A DNA stretch of 64,000 nucleotides from Anas platyrhynchos (GCF_047663525.1 NC_092611.1:4253001-4317000), one strand, 5' to 3'. Counted from the stretch's first letter, positions 1 to 11,201 are shown. Notes: generated by a model not told the origin, from the sequence alone. Made by a program: numbers and translations.

Positions 1-459
1 AGGAGTTACAAAAATAATCGTATTAAAAATAAAGACTATTTCAGAAGCCAAAGTGGAACTGGCAAGAGAATAGGCAGCCAGAGGAAATCCTGGCTAAAGT
101 GTGACTGTTCTTACTTGGGCTCTGATTAAAGCAAATACTCGAAAAAATGAAGTGAATTGTGCATATTATCTTTCTGTATGTAATCTTGAGGACTCTGTGC
201 TTAGATTGCTTTTGGGCCTGCTGTAGGAACTGGCTTAGACAGCTCCAGAGTTCTAGGTGTCCTTACTGGTATTTTTTGCATTTAGTTGAGGCAATGAGTG
301 AACTGACTCCATGAATGCAAGGAATTTCTATGAAGCTGCAATAGTGATCAAACCATGGATCCACTCTAAAGTCAAAGCTGAATTTCATCCTACCCTCTAA
401 AGGATGTCTCACAGCAGTGATGTTCAGATTGATCCTGACTGTTAATCTCTTTGCTCCAG
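1..459 (+). other. 3' end of an intron with splice acceptor
   Basis: This stretch is non-coding and runs into a good splice acceptor. A branch-point-like CTGAC lies at 435-439, with its A at 438, about 22 nt before the exon. It is followed by a short pyrimidine-rich tract at 441-456 and a CAG ending at 459. The rest is AT-rich sequence in which I see no exon, repeat or RNA gene. The 5' end of the intron lies outside the window. The acceptor call depends on the open, compositionally protein-like frame that starts right after it. Confidence 0.6.
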
Positions 460-711
460 GTGTTGAAAGGTGGGCAGGAAGCTCCAACGAAGCCCAAAGG
501 CCGTCCAAAGAAAAACTCCATTCCCACTTCAGAGGAAATCGAAGCAGAAGAGAAAATGAACAGCCAGGCGCAGAGTCAGGAGCTGGAGGGATCTCAAGCC
601 CCTGAGGAACCTAAAGTGACAGAGGAGAAGCCAGAAGGCTCTTCAGAGACAGAGAAGTCTCCAGAACATATACCAGCACCCTCCTCAGAGGAGGCTACGC
701 CATTAAGTTAA
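460..711 (+). CDS. terminal coding exon of an unidentified gene, AT-hook-like basic patch plus acidic Ser/Pro/Glu-rich C-terminus
   Basis: The exon opens directly after the acceptor AG at 459 in phase 0 and encodes 83 residues up to a TAA at 709-711. Residues 11-18 read KPKGRPKK, a Gly-Arg-Pro core flanked by lysine and proline, as in AT-hook minor-groove-binding motifs. From about residue 25 the chain is rich in Glu, Ser, Pro, Lys and Gln (EEIEAEEK, then repeated SQ, EE and EKP), looks disordered, and ends in PLS. There is no membrane segment, cysteine cluster or catalytic motif. This suggests the C-terminal tail of a nuclear, chromatin-associated or transcription-related protein, but that is inference from composition. 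I do not recognise the gene. The upstream exons are outside the window, so this is a partial CDS, and the frame was chosen because it is the longest open and least repeat-like one. It could also be the tail of a cytoplasmic scaffold, since one GRP core is weak evidence. Confidence 0.6.
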   Translation: MLKGGQEAPTKPKGRPKKNSIPTSEEIEAEEKMNSQAQSQELEGSQAPEEPKVTEEKPEGSSETEKSPEHIPAPSSEEATPLS

Positions 712-768
712 AAGGGAAAGAACGAAGGGAAAGGGGGGATAAAAAGAGAAAAGAAAAACCAAAACCAA

Positions 769-861
769 ATATATATATATGTGTGTATATATATATATAT
801 TTAAATATGTATGTAATTGTGTGTGTGTACATATATATATAAATATATATATATGTAGACC
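769..861. repeat. TA/TG-rich microsatellite in the proximal 3' UTR
   Basis: This is a run of imperfect (TA)n interrupted by TGTG and TTTAAATATG, ending in further ATATAT stretches. It begins about 60 bp after the stop codon, so it would be transcribed in the mature mRNA if the 3' UTR call is right. It should be unstable in length. Confidence 0.85.
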
Positions 862-1768
862 TTGTGTATAAGTCGAAAGATTTGTCACTTTGTGCCTTTG
901 GGAATCAGCCATCATGGGCCACAGTGGAACAAAGACATCCTGTGTGAGTGGTGATGACCTGTCTCTCTGGTGGCGTGTGTACGCCTTCCCACAGATAGTG
1001 ACGGAGTTCCAGAGAAACTGGACGTATTTCCAGAGAAATCTGCATCTAGAAACCTGAGACAGCTCCTGGTAAATAGAGGAGAAGACCAGGGCTCCTTTCC
1101 TGCTGCGGGAGGCAAATGTGTAGTGATATGACTGTTGGAGGGTTCAGTGTGTTCGCTTGGCTTTATCCTTGCCTTTTAGTAGTGCCAATGGACAGAGGAC
1201 TTGGTCTGGTCTCAGACCAGGGACAGCTAAGAAATGGGAGCCATGGTAGCACCATTTCATCATGTAACCAGCACTTATTTCTGTTAGGGATGGGCCCAAC
1301 TTCAACATTTTCAGGAAAGAATTCAGACCCATGGGTTTGTTTTGGCTCTGTATAAAGATCAAAGCTTCTGACGAGAGATTGATACCCAGGTCAGCGTTCA
1401 GATTTCATATCTCTTGGTTATTTGGGTGCCGTGTCTGTGAATTTGCAGTGATCCAGGATAAAACTTTGAATGAGATGAGGATTTGGATTTGAGTCTGCTC
1501 CAAAAGCTTTGGGATGCTTGGATCTAGGATTTTTGCTTTGGGCCCACTTCTAATTTTTGTAAGGTTTTTAAAGAACATTTAAATGTTTCCAGGGTTTGGG
1601 GAGAAGGATGGATTTAAGAAGTTGTTGCAGAAAGTTCGCGTTTAAGATGTGTGCCAAGAACAGATGTGCATCATGTTTCATAAAGTCTTGTTAAGGGTGC
1701 ATTTTGCCCAAAGGCTGCAAGAGATGTATTAAGATAACCTTTATTTTTTAATTAAAAATTAAATATAT

Positions 1769-1774
1769 AAATAA
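1769..1774 (+). terminator. candidate proximal poly(A) signal AATAAA
   Basis: This canonical hexamer sits in an A/T-rich stretch and is followed within about 10-25 nt by TGCTGTTGTTTCTCTTT, a suitable U/GU-rich downstream element. Use of this site would give a 3' UTR of about 1.1 kb. Confidence 0.5.
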
Positions 1775-2373
1775 AAACATTGCTGTTGTTTCTCTTTCAG
1801 AATCCTAGATTTTTTTTCAAAATGTCCAGACACTTCTGGGCTAGGTTTTTCATTCTAACAAACTGGAGAAAATGGGAGTCATCGAACTTTCCATAACACC
1901 AAAGCGCAGGAAGCACTGTGCAAACTCCTTGTAGCACCTTGCGAAGGTAGGTGAGGGGTGCTGTTGATGCCACCTTGTCCCTGGGTGCAGATGAATGTGT
2001 CAGGGTGGGATCACTGGTGTTCTAGCTTTTTTTTTCTGTCACCTTTCCACCTACACTTATATCTGGACAGCCAATAAATGAGGGGATGCGTAACAATTCA
2101 CACACATAGTTCTCAAGTGACTTATCCAAGGAGTGTTCAGTGGGGAGAAAGGATTTATTTTCTTTTCCCATCTTCTTGCTCAATGATATTTGAAAGACTT
2201 TAAGTCCACCTCAGCATTTGCTCTGCAATGGCGCATGCATCTGCATCAGGTAATACTTCCATGGCAAAGCTCCAGCTGACTTCAATGAAGTGCATTGCTC
2301 CACTCACTGTGCTAAGTACTTAAATCTGTAGATTACAATGTATTTAGGTGCACCTACAGGTTTGATACACCTC

Positions 2374-2379
2374 AATAAA
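2374..2379 (+). terminator. possible intermediate poly(A) signal AATAAA
   Basis: The hexamer is embedded in an A-rich run (2374-2400), so it may be fortuitous. A CTCTTTTGTAAG motif about 40 nt downstream could serve as a U-rich element. The A-rich context would also cause internal priming in oligo-dT libraries. Confidence 0.25.
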
Positions 2380-2905
2380 AAAAAATAATTAAAAAAAAAA
2401 TCACCAGAGTTGGGCAATGCTCTTTTGTAAGAAACTGAAAATCTCAGGCATTTTATGGCATTTAGTTATTTTACATGGAGGTGGAAATGGGAAAACAGAT
2501 TTCCCTCTTGCCTGTCGTGTTGGAAAATGCAGGCTGTGAGCCATGAAGTACTTCTTCTGCCATTAAAATATGTGGGGATCTGTTTCTTTGAACCATTGTT
2601 TGTTCCACAGTGCCGTAACATACTCATGAGAGGCACAGGGAGAGGTGGCAGGACAGATTTTGGCACTTGTCTGGTTAGCTGGAATTAGGATACAGTATGT
2701 TGTTGCAGATTCCTTATCTGTGGAAGTCTTTTTTCCTCTCTCTCTCCTAAAACTGCTTTAGTTCAACCATGTCTATTGGACTTGAAATGGCATTTAATTT
2801 AAAAAAGGCCTATAGCCTGTTTATACAGGAATTAGATTAGATGGTCTATGAAATCTATAATTGTCATGTATTGTTCTTGGATACTAGCAACAGCACTTAT
2901 CTCAA

Positions 2906-2911
2906 AATAAA
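2906..2911 (+). terminator. candidate distal poly(A) signal AATAAA
   Basis: The hexamer in CTCAAAATAAAATG is followed about 20 nt later by GTGTGGTATT, a GU-rich downstream element. This is the best-formed cleavage context after the coding exon and sets the proposed 3' UTR end near 2925-2930. Confidence 0.5.
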
Positions 2912-3010
2912 ATGTTTCTACAAGTCTTAAGTGTGGTATTACTCAGTGAGGGTAAAGGGAGCAATTTACTGGAAACAATTTTTCTATTGAGTTTCACCAA
3001 TTAGTTTGCA

Positions 3011-3041
3011 AAATAAAAAATAATAATAATAATAATATAAT
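3011..3041. repeat. (AAT)n microsatellite
   Basis: A short A-rich lead-in runs into seven or so AAT units and ends in ATATAA. It is a simple sequence with no visible function. Confidence 0.85.
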
Positions 3042-4150
3042 GCCTGCAAGAGTCCACTAGGTTTATTTGGATGCTTAAAGAGGTTATTAAATCAAATTTT
3101 CTGTGCAGATCATTCTGTAAACATTTAAAACAATCAAATAAAAAATCCAACCTGACCTTCAGGGAATGCATCAAAGAAATTTAACTTCTCTGGGCTCAAA
3201 GTGGAGACATTTTCCAGTCCATTTTTCTAAAACTTCTCAGTGTAAGCACAGCATTTTGTAAACTTTAAAATGTCTATATATACCCTTTCTTTCATCCAAA
3301 ATGTGTTCCATAAAATAGAAAATGCATATTGGACTTTTATTATGTTATTATTACTGACAGCCAGTGCCCTTGTCTGTTTTGGGAGATTTTGATAGATTTA
3401 GATTGGGGTTGGGGAGAAATACAGAAACAAGAAAACTAATGTTCTCCTGAATCAGGAAAAGGCTTGTGGTATTTCTGTGCTACTCAATGAAAAGGAGAAA
3501 TATGAAAATACAAAATCTCAAACCTTTTGAGGAAGATAAATTTCTAAAACACAAACAAAGCTGGTCATTTTCCAGCAATAAGTTTTGGGAAATGTCATTT
3601 CCCACTTCCCAGATGAAAATAATTGTTTCTGACTCAACACTACTTTACAGTGGGAACCATTCCAGTGACTTTTTTTATTTGCTAATCCCATTCTAATCAC
3701 TTATGAGTCAATCTGGGTAAAAATGCAATACTCTAGCTGTCTGGGCTAGTTTTTAATGAGTCCATAAGACATTGAAGATGATTCTGTTCCTCATTTAGAT
3801 GAGTAGTAATCTTAGCCTCTTATTTTTCAGTGTGATTAAGTGCAAAATTAGCTGTCTTTAAATGCTGTCTCATATTTACTTACACTAAATTACTTTCACT
3901 GGCTTTCCTGGTAGCCTCTTGAATGTTCATGGAAAGCACGTTCTGAATGTGTATGTCTGGATGGGAGGAAAACAGCAGGGGATAAATGGTAAAAACAATT
4001 ATTTATCTCTTGGATAAATCTTTTTGTTTTTGTTTGTTCTGTGTCACGTCTGCAGCTGGAGAAAAACATCTACAGATTCTAGTAGAGTTGAACACTGACC
4101 CTAGTCGTTGTAGGTAGGCAAGTGATCCTTTTCCTCTTGTTTTGAGACTC

Positions 4151-4235
4151 TCCTCCATTGGGTTTATTTCTCCTTATTTCTCCTACTTCTTCTCATCCAT
4201 TGGGTTTATTTCTCCTTATTTCTCCTACTTCTTCT
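4151..4235. repeat. tandem duplication, 42-bp unit, two copies
   Basis: The word CCATTGGGTTTATTTCTCC begins at 4155 and again at 4197, and identity continues through CTACTTCTTCT in both copies (39 identical bases, plus a few upstream with one mismatch). The near identity means the duplication is recent compared with the surrounding diverged repeats, or it is a polymorphic minisatellite seed. It creates a spurious repeated peptide on the minus strand. Confidence 0.9.
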
Positions 4236-5406
4236 ATCAGTGGTTGGTACGAGGAAGTGCTGTACTCTGTCATGCCTAGCAAGGAGAGGAACTCTTCCTG
4301 GATCTTGAGGAGTTTTTGCTGAGCTAAAAGCCTGGCATGTTTGTGAGTTTTGTACCAATCAGTGGTTATTCCTGAACCACCTTTCATTGGTCTAGAGCTG
4401 TACGGGCTTTTCAAATTGAGAAAATTAAAAGTGCATGTTGTTCCTCAAAGACCAGACAGGACTGCATCTCTGCAAATACCCACTGCTCCCGAACACCACC
4501 ATCCCCAGTCCCCTTTCTGTTAGAAACAGTTGTGTTGGTTCTCCGGAACACTGACATGGCACGTCTCTGAAGGCTTTAGCAACAAGTTTCTAGGAGACGG
4601 ACATTCAACAGAAGTGCAGGTTGGGCACTTGTCTCCAGCTAATTCAATGGTGCCTTTTTAATTTTTCTGTCTCTATCAGCAGTGCTCAGCTCATGCCCTG
4701 GAGTGGCAATGTTCTCAGACCCCTTGGCAATGAGATGGTCCCTTTAGTGCAAGATTCGATACTTGGGAATACTGCTATGTCCTGGAAAAAGACAGAAACC
4801 TTAGAGATGAGGAACCTTTAAATGTCTGCACAAAAAGGCTTCACCTTTACCAATAGAGTGGCATCAAAGGGCTTTCCAGGTGTCTTCACACTGGTCCTGA
4901 AGACAGTTTTATCTTTTCAAAGACCAGTATTTGCCTCCCAGGTACTGAGACCTCCTGTCCTAGGCTGGCTTGTCACCTATCAGGGGAGTCTGATCAGAGA
5001 TGTGTGCCCTTGGGGTTGAGCCTTGCAAATGTTCAAGGGTGTTTGGCTTCCAGTTCTAACAGCAAGAAACAAGCCCTGATGTTGAAATACGAACTCCCCT
5101 ACAGGGATGGAAAGTGCTCATATCCGGAGTTCTGGCTGGGACCCACCTTTTATTGTACCCACTGTTTAGATAATTTTGCAAAGCACTGAGCTCATCCTAC
5201 AAAATGGTAAGTTCCCCGAGGTCCCAGCAAGGATGAATGGGCTGTCGTCCTGTTTTTAAAAAAAAAATAGTTTAGCTCCAGGCCAATACAAAGCAATTGG
5301 TGTTTGGGTGAGTTTTCAGTTCCACTTTCCATCACTTTTTTCAGAAGCAAAATGTAAAAGGGATGTAAGGAAAGGAAGGAGTGAACAAAGAGAGGACAAG
5401 GATGTG

Positions 5407-5458
5407 AAAGAAAAATAAAGCTGAAAACAGCTGAAAATAAAGCTGAAAAATAAAGCTG
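5407..5458. repeat. short tandem AAAATAAAGCTGA-like repeats
   Basis: The word AATAAAGCTG occurs three times within about 50 bp, with AAAACAGCTG between the first two. Unit spacing is irregular (about 14-22 bp). The three AATAAA words are part of the repeat and are not good evidence for poly(A) sites. Confidence 0.75.
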
Positions 5459-5528
5459 CATCAAACTATGTGAAAAAAAAAAAAAGTTGGAGGAAAAGTA
5501 ATTTTGTTTAAAAGTGGACTTTAAAAAA

Positions 5529-5560
5529 TTTTGACATAAAGCCCTGGCTTTATGTCAAAA
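5529..5560. repeat. near-perfect 32-bp palindrome, 15-bp arms and 2-nt loop
   Basis: TTTTGACATAAAGCC at 5529-5543 is followed by CT and then by its exact reverse complement GGCTTTATGTCAAAA at 5546-5560. As DNA it could extrude a cruciform. As RNA the loop would be too tight without opening the inner C-G pairs. It is too short to be a microRNA precursor. It directly abuts a 24-bp tandem repeat. Confidence 0.95.
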
Positions 5561-5605
5561 GACAGATTTCTCTGGGGTTTTAAAGACAGATTTTTCTGGG
5601 GTTTA
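5558..5605. repeat. 24-bp tandem duplication beside the palindrome
   Basis: AAAGACAGATTTCTCTGGGG begins at 5558 and recurs at 5582 with one C-to-T change. The unit starts inside the right arm of the palindrome, which suggests replication slippage at the hairpin. Confidence 0.9.
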
Positions 5606-8049
5606 ACCATATATGCAGGAATGATGATTTATTTATATTTTTTTTTGCCAATTTCCTCTTATGCTCTATGGTTAAAACACAGCTGAGTAAAGAACAAAAT
5701 ATGGTTGAGTAAAGGACAATTGGACTGGAGTTAGGCTACAACACAAGACATCGGTGCAAGTCCACATCTTGAAAAAGGCATGGGTTTGAAGTCTCATGGG
5801 ATCTGAGGTGTTGGGTGTGAACATCCTGTAAGAAATTTGTTCTTTCTTCTCATGGTGTCATACCACAAGTTGGGATTTTTCAAGTTTTACCATAAACTTA
5901 GGAATAGGTGTTTGGGGGGGCATAAATCTTTGGAACACAGTAATGTTTCCTGCTTTACATTGAAAACATAGTTGCAACTCAAATTGCTTAATTTAGCGAT
6001 TTTGGTTAAAATGACAAAAACAATCAAACAAACAAAACCTGTTGATTCTTCTTCTCTGGGAATCCATAGCTAGATGCTAGCTTTAGACTTCAAAATCCTG
6101 GAGTTTGTGAATTGGATTTTCAGTGCTGGGATGTGAACCCTATGAAAATCTAAAGACATTTTTTCCCTAGCAGAAATTGATTTTATTTATATATATATTT
6201 TTTTATTTTCTCGTAACCAGATACCTTCTGACATCTAGGCTTTCCCACCATTCTAGTCCCTTCCCATATTGTTAATCTCCCTGAACATACTTTTCCAACA
6301 CACTGTAATAGCTATGCCTTAGCATGGCAGTAACAGGAAGGAAACTTCTTACCACTGCTGGGAGCCATAGGTGCCAACAGGGAGATGTGTGCTGCCTGGC
6401 TGCTGCCAATGGAGAGAGTTAACCCCTCCAGGCTGTTCTGACACATCCCTTACCTGCTGGAAACACTGAAACACTTGTTTTGTCAAACAACTGAGAGTCA
6501 TAGTTACTCACTAAGAGAGGTTCCTGCAGTCATCCCAGTCCTGGGCCGCCTACTTTCCTTCATGCATCTGGGAGGTTTGGTTCCCCAGAAATCAGTGGGA
6601 AACACATTTTTCAAAAAGAAATTTCACAAGACAAAATTTCCTGGGAAAGAATCCTGCTGAGCATGCCAGAGCACTGTCAAAAGTAGAGGAAGCAACAGCA
6701 CCCCTTGGGCAAATGCCTGCAGTATTTGCTGAAAACCAAAGTAACCAAACTCTTGTAGATAAAACAAAAGGAAAATGATTCGGGCCTTTTGCACTTCCCC
6801 TTTGTGGGCCATTTAGTATCTTTCCCAACCAGCAGCTAGCATCCTTGTCAGGTGGGAAATGTTACAGGCTCCTAGACTATTGTCAGAGCCCAGCTCTTAC
6901 TTTAGCCAGAGCAAAGTCTTTGGTTGTAGCAGAGCTGTGGTACCCACTTCTGATGCTGTGCAGATTCTCACAGCCTGCAGTAAGCTGGTGGGGTTTCCTT
7001 ATGGTAAAACTACACACGAGAGGTCCCACACCTGCAAGGTGTTGGAAAGGCTATTGCAGCAACTGAGCTGAGTTAAAGCAGGGCTGAGAGCTCCTTTAAT
7101 ATGCAGTTCAGTCAGTCACGTCCTGGTATTTATGCAAGAAGCAAGCCCATAAATTGTCAGCAGCATCCTTTCCTGTCACAGCTAGGAGGCTTGGGTGGCT
7201 GCTCCAGCCGTGCCACCTGGTAATTACGATGATGTGGTAGTAGTCTTTGTGGAAGTCAGAAAAGAGAGGTGTAAACTGTCGTGAAAGCAACAGGGCTCCT
7301 TCCTTGAGACTGCTGGATACAGACAAACCCTGCAGATTTCTCTGGCTCTTGAGTGCTGTTTAGCAAGATCGCGTTCAGAGGGAAGGTGAATTTTGAAGCC
7401 AGGTTGCTCAGCTGCCCTCTGTGGAGGTTTCCTGGTGCCTCATGAAATACGGACTCTCCTGGACATCTAGTAGCTAAATGAGAAATAAACAAGATGAAAG
7501 CAGTGTATTAAAGGTATAAATATACAAACAGGTCCTAGACTGGGGGGTTTCTTGCCCACGGCTGTTCTTCTGGGAGTTTATGGCACCAGCTCAGTGAAAA
7601 CAGGTTCAGTTTTCCTCCCTCACCCATTCCTGTCCCTAGCATGTGTGTGTATGTGCACGTACAAGCCTCAGTGCTCTGGGCACTCGAGGTTCTGGCTGGA
7701 GAGATGGGGATTTCCCCATGTAGCCAGACCTCGAATTAGCCCTGGTTCCTACCCCTCTCCCCAGCCTCCTGCAGGAGCTCCTTCGTGCTGTGGCAGCAGG
7801 GGCACAGCACAGCTGAGGATGCCCAGAGCCTGAATCTGCCCCCAAACTGCAAACTGCCCATCACACCCGCTTTCTGCATGCAGAGTGATTGCTCTGGCTG
7901 TGTCCCTCCCTGGATTGATGTAGAATGATGGAGCATCCCATCCTGCAGGGACCGATCCCTTGCAGCTCTCTGCAAACCTCGGGGCAATGAGCAGGAGCCC
8001 CGGCCCCCCAAGGAGGGAGGGCTGACTTTCCGTGCTGGCATTTGCACGT

Positions 8050-8480
8050 AGGAACCTCTTCATGCTGAAAATTAAACGCAGCTAATCCATAACGTCATTT
8101 GCTTCTCCACATGGAGATATTTCTATTATTTGGGTGGGGAGCATGACTCAGAGAAATTATTTCCTCTCTTGTCCGTGCTTCTCATTACTGGAAATACAAT
8201 GGTATTTTTTCCCCTGTGCTTCATTTTGTGTTATTGAGGATAATGATGCTGAGGAGGTGTCTGATAATGGGATTAGAAGCCCAGACTGGGAGTTACCTGC
8301 CTTATTCTGTGTGCCTGAGTGAATATTTACCCCTGAGGTAATAATTAGATCCATTTGTGCAGTGAGAAGTCACCCATCAGGAGCGGTAATATGAAGATGT
8401 CAAAGAGCAGAGGCCGGGTTGACGTTTGCTCTCAGCTCCTGCCAGGAGAGATGGAATAATTATTCGTGAAGTGTCAGCCA
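8050..8480. promoter_or_regulatory. candidate conserved regulatory block with AP-1 and CRE-like words
   Basis: This block is dense in recognisable transcription-factor words: TAACGTCAT (CREB/ATF-like) at 8090-8098, TGACTCA (AP-1 consensus) at 8144-8150, and several AT-rich homeodomain-like cores such as GTAATAATTAGATC near 8338-8352. It contains no ORF of note and no identifiable repeat. Its enhancer role is inference and no conservation data are available here. Confidence 0.25.
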
Positions 8481-11162
8481 AGCATTGTCCCCGCTGAACA
8501 CAGGCTCTGAGGTTCATTATTTTCCTTCCTGAGCTCTGGCCCCTCATGCCATGCGGTCACCTGGGCACAAGCAAAAGCCCAGCATTTTGCTCTCCTTTCA
8601 TAAAAGCTCTTCACAGCTGGTGGCACAGCCCAGGTTATCCCCTCCCTGAGGAATGCTCCTCTCCCTGGCTCCCAGCCTGGCCTGAATTAAGCCAGATTTG
8701 CTGACCTTTTGGACACAGGATGAAGCCCATCTGTTCGAGCAGGAATTCATGGAGAGCCTGAGGTAGCTGAGCGCGGGGTTTTGGCTGGATCCCCTCGGCG
8801 CTGTGTGCAGTTTGTGTGGGACACGGGCCTGGAAACAGGGGCCAAGAAAGACTTCAAAGTCTGAATTTAAGACACCCGAGAGAGATCTTGATTTTCAAGA
8901 AAGAGATAATCCTGCTTCTGAAGATAGAGCTCCTTTGAGGGTGTCACGAACAGCCTCCTGTAGTGGTGGCTCTCCTAAGTCAGAAGTTACTGCAAGCCCA
9001 GCAACTGAGTGCAAGGCAGGATTTCCCTTTTTTTTTTTTTTCTTTCAGCAAAGGAAAGTTTTCTACTTCTCAGTTCTTTCCTAATAATTCTTTTTCAAGA
9101 TCTGCTACCAGCAAAGAAATTGAGCTCCAGTCTTGTAAAATAAATCTGGAGCAGGTAAAGAAGCGAGTGCTGCCAAATCTGGAACCCGAGCACTTCTGAG
9201 GGCCGCGCGGGCCTTCGGGGAGGATCCTATTTTTATCAGTTTCATTTCCTGCTTGTTCTTCCTAACAGCTCAGTTTGATTAAACTCAGTGCAGTTACAAT
9301 AACAACAGGTGGAGAAATGGATGCTGGTGAAGTGTGATACAAATATTCCCCTTTCCCTATGCAACAAGACTCTCTGCTGATACTGCTCGGGGTGCTTTGT
9401 CAAGGTGGGACCCTTTCTGATGGCAGGAGATTAAAGTTCAGGTCTGAAGGGTCCTTCCAGGCTACGAAGCTGCAAATGAACATGTTAGCTTGTACCTTCC
9501 CTTTCATAAGTATTTCAGTCGCTGTTAAAATTAAGGGGAATCACACATTTCTGCTTCTACTGGAAAGCTGTATCAGAGGCAAACTCCTGTGACAGTCCTT
9601 CATTTGATTGCCTGTCTACGCTTATGTATGTCCCATTTAGCTGTCTTTTATTTTTGTCTTTGACTAGTATTGCCCACTGGTGCAAACCATTTTCCCTCTC
9701 TGCTGCTTCTGTCCCTGGGTATTTATAGATAGGGATCATATCTCAGAGCAGCCTTCGTCCCCTGGGCTCTCGCAGGCTTGTCTCATGAGATAAACTCCTT
9801 CCTCTGATCGCTCTGCTGTCCTTCTGCTGCTACTGTTCCAGGCTGAGTTTATCTTTCTTGAATACAGGTTATAAAAACTGCACACATCGATACAGCCAAG
9901 CTGTACTGTCTCCATCAGGAATTGGGCTCATTTTGGAGTTACAATTTTTTTTTTTTTAATTTTTATTTTTTTTTTCCCTATGGGCCACCTGACTTCAGTA
10001 GCCAGAAACCTCTGTTAATCATTCCCTGATTACCACATGGTGTTTTGCTCCTCCCATGTCTCGTTCCCCTGTTCCAGCCCTCACTCTCCTGCTTTTCCTG
10101 CAGGTTATACAATCCTTTTCAGTAACTGCAATCTGACTCAGCTTTTTGTCATCAGCACACTTTGGTGGCTCAGCCCTGCTTTTTCTGCCCAGGGTTTTAA
10201 TTAAAGTCTTGTATAAAATTAGTCTCAGTCTGAATCCTGAACGGCTCGGTTAATAAACTTCCTTGAGCCCACTTGTTTCCCTCTGAAAACACGTTTTTCC
10301 CTCGACCTCTAGCTGCCTCCATGCCCTCTCATACAAAACCTCATTTTTGTCAGCGAAGTCATTAATTCCCTATCCAGACTTATGCAGCTTATAAAAAAAA
10401 TACTGCTCTACTGCATTTCCTTTGTTTAGAAAGCATTATCTTATTGAAGAGAGAGATTAAACATAGCAAACTTCTTTCCACACTGTCCCATTTCCCTGTA
10501 TAGCCTTAAACACTTTTTAGGGTTGTTGGTTTTTTTTTCCCTCCAAGCTATTAAAGTCAATTTTCAGTGTTTTTGCTCATTTCAGATTTTCTTTACAGTT
10601 CTTGAATACGTGTGACATTTCTCCAGTGCCACCTCTGCCTAGGTTGATTTATTCAAGCTGTTGCTCCTGGAGTGTGTAGTGCTGTGATAAGCGCCTTGTT
10701 TGTAGCACAAGCGTGCTGAGATTTGTTCATTACTGGATCTTTTAGTACCAGCTTTTCTGCCCTAATGTCCACCCAGACCTGATTCCTGCTTTCAGCAATT
10801 TGACTACTTGCTTTCCCTTGGCTACATGGAATCGAGGTTTCCATTTCATAGAAGCAAACTTTGCCTTCTGTGAGTGTGGCGATGCCCTTTCCCTAACTGA
10901 AGAGGTCCTGGTAAGAAGTGGGTACCTGAGGAGGGACACGGGGCAATGGATCTGCGCTGCCCACAGCAAATTCACGTTTGAAGACAGAGCTCCCCAATGT
11001 CAACCCAGGCTGTTTCCTTCTGAGAATTCAAAGGTCAGCCAAAAAGGCGCAGGAAATGGGAGCAATCCTGCACAATACAATTTCAAACAGTTTTAATGAC
11101 AATATCCCTTCGTACCTGCCAGTCGATTTTTTTTTTTCTTTTTAGCTCTTTGGCATTGTTAA

Positions 11163-11201
<39 letters not shown>

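Larger units (their letters stand above)
712..2930 (+). other. probable 3' UTR of the terminal exon
   Basis: Sequence downstream of the TAA has no coding signal and carries three AATAAA hexamers, at 1769-1774, 2374-2379 and 2906-2911. The first and last are each followed by U- or GU-rich sequence, as expected of cleavage sites. A TA-rich microsatellite sits at 769-861. Around 1008-1040 the word TTCCAGAGAAA occurs twice about 22 bp apart, after a weak acceptor-like CCCACAG near 997, so a minor alternative 3' exon is conceivable. The extent to 2930 assumes use of the most distal signal. Confidence 0.5.
2931..8049. other. intergenic stretch, no gene seen
   Basis: About 5 kb of unique-looking sequence with no supportable ORF. 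Stop-free frames here are under 95 codons and lack domain-like composition. It holds an (AAT)n tract at 3011-3041, a 42-bp tandem duplication at 4151-4235, short AAATAAAGCTGA repeats at 5407-5458, a near-perfect palindrome at 5529-5560 and a 24-bp duplication at 5558-5605. Otherwise I see nothing specific. Confidence 0.6.

Noticed and set aside
2260..2310. CAGCTGACTTCAATGAAG as an amniote repeat scrap
   Set aside because: The resemblance is limited to one short word.
4193..4414. Minus-strand 73-residue frame with moderately protein-like text
   Set aside because: It runs into the 42-bp duplication and matches no family I know. No conservation evidence.
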